From the NCBI RefSeq assembly GCF_036898095.1, contig NC_090735.1, positions 7,692,161 to 7,756,160 on the forward strand: a DNA stretch of 64,000 nt. The letters run 5' to 3'. Made by a program: the position numbers and the translations under genes. Positions within the stretch are counted from its first letter, which is position 1. Each line of letters starts with the position of its first letter. Below are positions 58,319 to 64,000 of this stretch, piece after piece. Under the pieces are notes generated by a model. It was not told the DNA's origin and did no database searches. It worked only from the letters and a program-made list of their open reading frames with translations. The stretch is from Palaemon carinicauda (Eukaryota > Arthropoda > Malacostraca > Decapoda > Palaemonidae).

Positions 58319-59440
58319 ATGGCTGAACGAGAAGATCAATCCCCAGCCCTGCTATCCATCCAGAAGATGCTGAAGAAGGAATACGGCCCTGTCAGGCTGT
58401 GGATGAGTCTGGTTAGGACACTGTCATCCGTGGTGCATTTGGTGTCACTTGGAAGACTACACCTCCGTCCTCTTCGGTTTCATCTAGCTCTTCACTGGAA
58501 AAGGACAAGACGCTACAAGCGGTCTCGATCCCGGTTTCCGGAAGATAAGTCTGGTTTAACCTGAGGAAAGGACTTTATCAACCTTTTATAGGGTCTTCCC
58601 CTGACTGTTCAGACTCCCAACCACGTTCTCTTCTCAGACGCATCGGACGTAGGCTGGGGTGCGACCTTAGGCGGTAGGGAATGCTCGGGATTATGGAACT
58701 CGCGTCAAAGGACAATGCATTTTAACTGCAAGAAGCTTCTGGCAGTAAGTCTGACCTGGAAAAGCTTCAGGTCTCTCCTTCAAGACAAAGTAATGGAGGT
58801 CAACACGGACAACTCCCTGCTTTGATGTTCATCTCCTAGCAAGGAGGGACCTACTCTCTGACATGGTGCGAGTTTGCTAGTGACCTCCTCTCCTGTTCAA
58901 CAGGTCTTGACTTTTCACTAGTAACAAGTTTCTTCCAAGGCAACTTGAATGTCTTAGCAGTTTGTCTCAGTAGGAAGGGACAATAATTCCAACATATTGG
59001 ACCCTCCACAGAGATGTATGCAAGAGACTTTGGGTCACTTGGGGCCATCCAACCATGGATCTCTTCGCAACCTCGATGTCCAAGAGGCTCTCAACAGACC
59101 CAGCAGTGGTTCTTTTAGATGCCTTTCTACTAGATTACTCTCATCTAGATATATATGCATTCCCTCCGTTCTAGTTTGTCAACAAGGTACTGCAGAAGTT
59201 CGCCTCTCACGTTGGGACAAAGTTGACACTAGTTGCTTCCCTCTGGCCCGCGAGAGAATAACTTACCGAGGTACTTCGATGGCTAGTAGACGTTCCCAGA
59301 ACTCTTCCCCTAAGGGTGGACCTGCTACGTCTGCCACGCGTAAGAAGGTACTCCAAGGCCTCCACGCTCTTCGTCTCACTGCCTTCAGAGTATCGAAAGA
59401 CTCTCGAGAACTAGAGGTTTTTCGAAGGAGGCAACCAGAG
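58319..59440 (+). pseudogene. DIRS-A4 RT/RNase H/MT-like remnant
   Basis: Starts at the region after YLDDW (LWMSLVRTLSS); RT fingers and palm are absent. RNase H text (wgatlgg, ecsglwn) and the final domain survive only as broken frames to 59440. No catalytic capacity. Confidence 0.8.
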
Positions 59441-60437
59441 TGATTGTTAGAGCAAGGAGAACATCCACCCTTAGAGTCTACCAATCGAAGTGGGGAATCT
59501 TCCTAAACTGGTGCAAGTCAGTATCCGTATCCTCGACCAGTACCTCTGTAACTCAAATAGCTGACTTCCTCTTATATCTGAGAAAAGAGCGATCTCTTTC
59601 AGCTCCCACTTTCAAGGGTTACAGAAGCTTGTTGGCATCAGTCTTCCGTCACAGAGGCTTAGATCTTTTTAACAATAAAGATCTACAGGACCTCCTTAAG
59701 TCTTTTGAGACCACGAAGGAGCGTCGTTTGGTTACACCTGGTTGGAATTTAGACGTGGTTCTAAGATTCCTTATGTTAGACAGGTTCGAACCACTTCAAT
59801 CAGCCTCCCTGAAAGATCTCACCTTTAAGACTCTATTCCTGATATGCTTTACCAGCTAAAAGAGTCAGTGAGATTCATGCCTTCAGCAAGAACATCGGAT
59901 TTTCATCCGAAACGGCTACATGTTCTACATCTTGGTTTTCTAGCCAAACACGAGCTGCCTTCTCGGCCTTGACCAATATCGTTCGTTATTCCAAACTTAT
60001 CGATATGGTTGGAAAGGAACTAGAAAGAGTATTATGTCCTGTAGAGCTCTTAAGTTCTTTTTTAAAAAAACCTTTATGAGGCCCGTCTGAAGCTTTATGG
60101 TGTTCAGTTAAGAATTCATCTTTGCCTATGTCAGAGAATTCTTTATCCTATTATTTTCAGACTGTTAATACGAGAAGCTCATTCCCTTCTGAATGAGGAA
60201 GACCAAGCTTGGCTGAAGGTAAGGACACACGAAGTTAGAGCTATCACAACTTCCGTGACCTTTTAATAAAATAGATCTCTGCAAAATATTTTCGACGCAA
60301 CCTTTTGGAAAAGCTAATCAGTGTTCGCGTCTTTTATCTTAACAATGTCCAGTCTCTTTACGAGAACTGCTACACTCTGGGACCATTCGTAGCAACGAGT
60401 GCAGTAGTGGTGGGGGCTCCACCACTACAATTCCCTA
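59440..60437 (+). pseudogene. DIRS-A4 tyrosine recombinase remnant
   Basis: 59440-59859 reads STLRVYQSKW and FKGYRSLLASVFRHRGLDL. Beyond it, AKRVSEIHAFSKN, HEVR and the tail around NVQSLYENCYTLGPFV are found in shifting frames, with at least four indels. Confidence 0.85.
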
Positions 60438-60826
60438 ATTCCAGAACCTTTTTAATCTTTCTCTTGAAATATTTCTGGGTTGTCCGGAAGGCTAAGAAGC
60501 CTTCCGCATCCTGGTTGATTTGGCGGGTGGTCAAATTCTTTCTTGAGAAGCGCCTAGATTAGAGGTTGTGATGAGGTCCTTTAGTATGGGTTGCAGCCCT
60601 TAATACTTCAGCACCTAGGAGTCGCTCAGCATCCTAAGAGGATCGCTAGGCTCAGTAAGGAAGACGTACTTAAAAAGGCAGAGTAACGGTTCAAGTCGAC
60701 TTCCTTACCAGGTACTTATTTATTTTATGTTTGTTATTTTGAATAACGGCTAAAATAAGATACGGGATACTTAGCTTCTTTGTTAACATGTATGCTGGTC
60801 TCCACCCACCACCCTGGGTGTGAATC

Positions 60827-60916
60827 AGCTTCATGATCATCGGGTAAGATTAATATTGAAAAATGTTATTTTCATTAGTAAAATAAATTTTTGAATATAC
60901 TTACCCGATGATCATG
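60827..60916 (+). repeat. A4 internal complementary region
   Basis: Inverse of left end plus inverse of right end, as in the other copies. Confidence 0.9.
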
Positions 60917-60937
60917 AATTTAAGGACCCGCCCTACC

Positions 60938-61156
60938 TCCCCATAGAGAACCAGTGGACCGAGGAGAAAATTGAGTTCTTGTTGACAAGAAGTACTTGAG
61001 TACCTGCTCACAGATGGCGCTGTTGTGTACACCCCCACCTGTATAGCGATCGCTGGCGTATCCCGACCGTAGATTTCTGTCGGGCAACAGAGTTGACAGC
61101 TACATGATCATCGGGTAAGTATATTCAAAAATTTATTTTACTAATGAAAATAACAT
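60938..61156 (+). repeat. A4 right inverted terminal repeat
   Basis: Inverse of 54849-55075, ending ctaatgaaaataacat. Confidence 0.9.
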
Positions 61157-61870
61157 AATTCTGTGTTTGTTACAGTTCTCCTTCTGTGAGTGTAAGTGGT
61201 TTTGAGGGCACGTGCCTGTTGTGTAATTCTTGTGTTCTTTTCCCTCGGGATTCCTCTTCGGAGTCTTCCCGGGGGAATGAATGTTTACTAATGACTTTTG
61301 TTTTTTATTATTTCACAGTTAACAATCTAGTTTCGTTTTTGTAATGTGACAACGAAGCGAGCTGTCTTGTTGGGGCCTGGGGAGTCTGCTGTTGCTGCCT
61401 CCCCTATAGATCTTCGTCAGGGGCGTGTCTCCTTCTCCTGGAAGTGCTCCCGTGACGACTGACAGCTCTCCAGTTCATTTTAGAACACTCAGGAGGCTCG
61501 CCTCCTTGGGTGGGTAACTTCCCTTCCGAGGGAAGTTTTCCCACCCAGGCTTGAGTTTTTTCCCTTCGGGGGGGAACTCCTCTTACCTTTATTTTGTTCC
61601 TGGTCCTCCGGTGGTTATGCTCTTGGTGCTGAGCGACCGCTTTTGTAACCTAGCTCAAGGGGCTGAGCGGTTGCAAGCTCGGACCATGGAATTCGTGCGA
61701 CTATGCTCTTGGTGCTGAGCGGTCGCACCTGCAGTTACGCTCAAGGGGCTGAGCAACTGCAGGAGCCCCTCTTCGGAGGATTGCTCTTTTTAGGTCACTT
61801 GCTGACTGTCTTGGGTCGTCGGCGCCCACTCGTGTCCGAGTATTGGGTTCTGTCGATTGCCATCAGCCTC
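61157..61870 (+). other. Gag-like and non-coding sequence right of A4
   Basis: 61348-61505 reads TKRAVLLGPGESAVAASPID and on for about 50 codons to a stop, resembling a retroelement Gag start. 61610-61770 has a twice-repeated motif (tgctcttggtgctgagcg ... ctcaaggggctgagc). Probably the continuation of the relic at 54155-54846. Confidence 0.35.
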
Positions 61871-62668
61871 CTATCTGTGGGGTGGGTGCTTATGCCTGAT
61901 GTGGCTGTTAAGTCCTAGTCTGTGGTGGAAGAGTCGCGGACAGTGTTCACAAGGGAGGGTAGGTGGTGGGCGGGGCTGTTCTAATCGCTCTCTCCTTCTT
62001 CTCCTCCTACCCTCCTCATTTTGTCTCCTCCTCTCCTCGAAGTCCACGGTGCCATGGTGTACTGTACTCCTCCAGGTTTTCCTGTCCCTGGCTGTTTCTT
62101 CCCATGAGGAAGGATCGATGTCAGTTAGAGCCAGGGTGCGCTTTAGTTGATCTTTATAGCGCATTTTCGGGGCTCCTCGTGGTCTGGTGCCCTGGGTCAG
62201 TTCTCCGTAGAATATTTTCTTTGGGAGCCTAGATGGATCCATCCTATGCACGTGTCCTATCCAGCGGAGGCGGTGGTGGATGATGGTGGCCTCCACGCTG
62301 GTCAGCGAGGCACGTTCTAAGACTTCAATGTTGGTGGTGTGGCTCTCCCAGGAGATTTTCAAGATCTGCCTCAGTTTCATTTGTTGGAAGCGTTCTAGGT
62401 TTTTAAGATCGTTTCTATATAGCGTCCATGTTTCACATGCATACAGGAGCGTGGAGAGGACTACTGCCCTGAACACTATTATTTTGGTGGTCATTGTCAG
62501 TGCGTGGTTGTTAAATACGCGGCAGTTGAGTCGGCCAAAGGCGGAGTGGGCTGCCCTGATCCTGTTCTCCACGTCCTTTTTGCTTGTGGGAGCTGATGTT
62601 AGGATGCTCCCTAGGTAGGAGAACTGGTCCACCTGTTCTAACGGTATTGAAGTTGGGGAGCTCCGCAA
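61871..62668 (-). pseudogene. LINE-G 3' part (C-terminal domain), with C2H2 finger
   Basis: Open minus-strand frame of about 265 codons: VDQFSYLGSILTS, LLYACETWTLYR, LRWIGHVHRMD, RPRGAPKMRYKDQLKRTL, then Arg/Glu-rich helix and a C2H2 finger (CEHCPRLFHHRLGLNSHIRH). This is the region after the RT of a LINE ORF2; the RT itself is missing. It joins at about 62655 to the inverted 5' part. Confidence 0.82.
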
Positions 62669-63245
62669 CCCACAGGTGGCACAGAACTACAAGGAGGCCT
62701 GCGAACAATACCTCGCAGACCCTGTGGGTCAAGCCACTGTCGAGCACCACTGGACCACCCTCAGAAACGCCATGGCCCGTGCCGCTGAGGAAACACTAGG
62801 CTACACCACCAAGAAATGGCAGGATTGGTTTGATGAGAATGATGCTACCATCTCTCTTCTCATTGAAACCAAACGACAAGCACGCCTGACTTTGGAAAAC
62901 CAACCAACAGCAGCTAACAAATGTGCTCACAAGGTGGCTGAAGCTGGTTGCCAAAGAGGTATCCGTGAAGCCCAGAACACCTGGTGGCAAAGAAAAGCTG
63001 CAGAAATACAGAGTTTCGCTGACCAACGTGACCTGCGCAGCTTCTATGCAGCAACAAAAGAAATATTCGGTCCCACACGGTCATCAGTGGGCAGCCTGAA
63101 GGACGCGGATGGGGCCACGACCATCACCGACAGCGAGAGCATCCTGGCCAGGTGGAGGTCTCACTTTGAGAACCTCATCAATGACCAAGCAGACACCCCA
63201 GACGATCTCCTGCGAATGACCCCGCAGCATCCCATGTCATGGGTA
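62655..63245 (+). pseudogene. LINE-G 5' part, inverted (linker between endonuclease and RT)
   Basis: Plus-strand frame of about 195 codons: LRNPQVAQNYKEACEQYL, WQDWFDENDATISLLIETKR, FYAATKEIFGPTRSSVG, ARWRSHFENLIN. This is the typical linker between endonuclease and RT. It points away from the 61871-62668 part, with the junction at 62650-62660. Confidence 0.8.
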
Positions 63246-64000
63246 GATAGAATAATATAGAAAAGAATGTTAAAACATGTGAATTTTCTACTCTTGAGAA
63301 ACAGAGAGAGAGGAGGTCCCGCTAGTGTTTACTGGAAACTGTCACCGGCCCTGATGGAGATCAAGAAATTTATTAGAGGTGCCTAGCTCAGCGGTCTTTG
63401 GGCATAACGATCCTCTGTCTGTAGCAAACCAAGGAGCCAACGTTATGAAAGGACCCATAGGACAAGAAGAGCAGTGTTGTCGCCGAAGAATATACATTAA
63501 CCAAAGGTAAACACATGCCTCGCTTCAATTATAGCGCGATATGGATCTTGATTACGCCAGCAGAGCGTTCGTCTAGATGTTATCAGAGGCGTGGTTTTAA
63601 GGAAAACCAATAAGGATGAAGAAAGGAGAAAATTTCCTTATATGGAATTGTCCATAGTTAACCCCTCCCATACAGGGATATATAAACTTCAACGAGAACG
63701 AGAGAAGGGGAGTACGAGAGACAGAACAGGAGTACGAACGAGAGAAGAGAGAATAAGACAGATGGAACGACGGATAGAACGAGAGAGAGAGAGAGAGAGG
63801 GAGAACAAGCACAGGGAAGGAGAGAAGACGTAAGGACCAGAATGCAGACGTAACCAGCCTTGTCCGAGATGTCAGAACGAGTTGACCCCTGCCCTCATTA
63901 CCGACCACGAAACGCCTGGACCTGAAATATCTACGTTCCTGTCAACCGTCAAGAGCTGCTGTGAAGAGTAGTATTTTTTTTTTGTATTATTTATCCACTA
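63246..64000. other. Purine-rich non-coding sequence at the window end
   Basis: Contains short GA runs (63784-63800) and no supported gene. No cyclin C exon recognised. Confidence 0.45.

Larger units (their letters stand above)
54847..61156 (+). mobile_element. DIRS copy A4, heavily degenerate, in CCNC intron 5
   Basis: Both ITRs and the ICR are present and pair with each other, so the 6.3 kb span is secure. The leader is of the A3 type. Gag is in fragments, the Gag C-terminus plus RT palm are deleted, RNase H is decayed, and YR is frameshifted. Closest in layout to A3. Confidence 0.9.

Noticed and set aside
1..64000. CRISPR arrays, bacterial operons, tRNA or rRNA genes
   Set aside because: None seen; regular repeats present are microsatellites, a minisatellite or Gag coding repeats.

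Overview
The window is animal nuclear DNA, most likely from a decapod crustacean. That placement is an inference from three things: the dense load of DIRS-type tyrosine-recombinase retrotransposons and RTE-like LINEs, dispersed repeats of a kind familiar from shrimp, crab and crayfish genomes, and one interrupted host gene whose introns run to more than 18 kb. There are no bacterial operons, no CRISPR array and no recognisable rRNA or tRNA gene.

The host gene is cyclin C (CCNC), plus strand. Five exons are readable (25091-25122, 43652-43758, 45755-45961, 52241-52364, 52771-52898). They join in frame at GT/AG junctions into 199 codons. The C-terminal exon or exons were not found and probably lie beyond base 64000. 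Intron 1 (18.5 kb), intron 3 (6.3 kb) and intron 5 (over 11 kb) are packed with transposons.

Layout. 1-5797: 3' part of DIRS copy A1. 5798-6989: unclassified spacer. 6990-19984: degenerate DIRS copy A3, split by the intact DIRS copy A2 (about 7208-13716) inserted just inside A3's left inverted repeat. 20788-24030: full-length but decayed RTE-like LINE (LINE-A). 25091: start of CCNC. 25563-29985: LINE with a PHD-type finger in ORF1, then a Merlin/IS1595-like transposase relic, a LINE C-terminus relic, and a TA-flanked inverted-repeat element (33637-43493) that carries a minisatellite into which the 8.7 kb DIRS-B element (33781-42492) inserted. 43.9-45.7 kb: a third, decayed DIRS-like RT. 46.0-52.7 kb: pieces of at least four LINEs plus a dispersed repeat. 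54847-61156: decayed DIRS copy A4, probably nested in another DIRS-like relic. 61871-63245: a LINE whose 5' part is inverted, as expected from twin priming.

How the DIRS genes work together (family knowledge): Gag-like protein packages the RNA, RT/RNase H copies it, the inverted terminal repeats (ITRs) and internal complementary region (ICR) template closure into a DNA circle, and the tyrosine recombinase (YR) inserts the circle without a target duplication. In every copy the ICR reads as the reverse complement of the left end followed by that of the right end, so the circle junction can be read directly.

Most striking observation: in A1, A2 and the distantly related DIRS-B, Gag and YR share one reading frame, with RT/RNase H in the +1 frame. 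After the Gag TGA that frame stays open across the whole RT/RNase H gene (587, 587 and 528 codons) into YR. This conserved dual-coding or stop-depleted frame suggests a Gag-YR readthrough product or a much longer YR protein.
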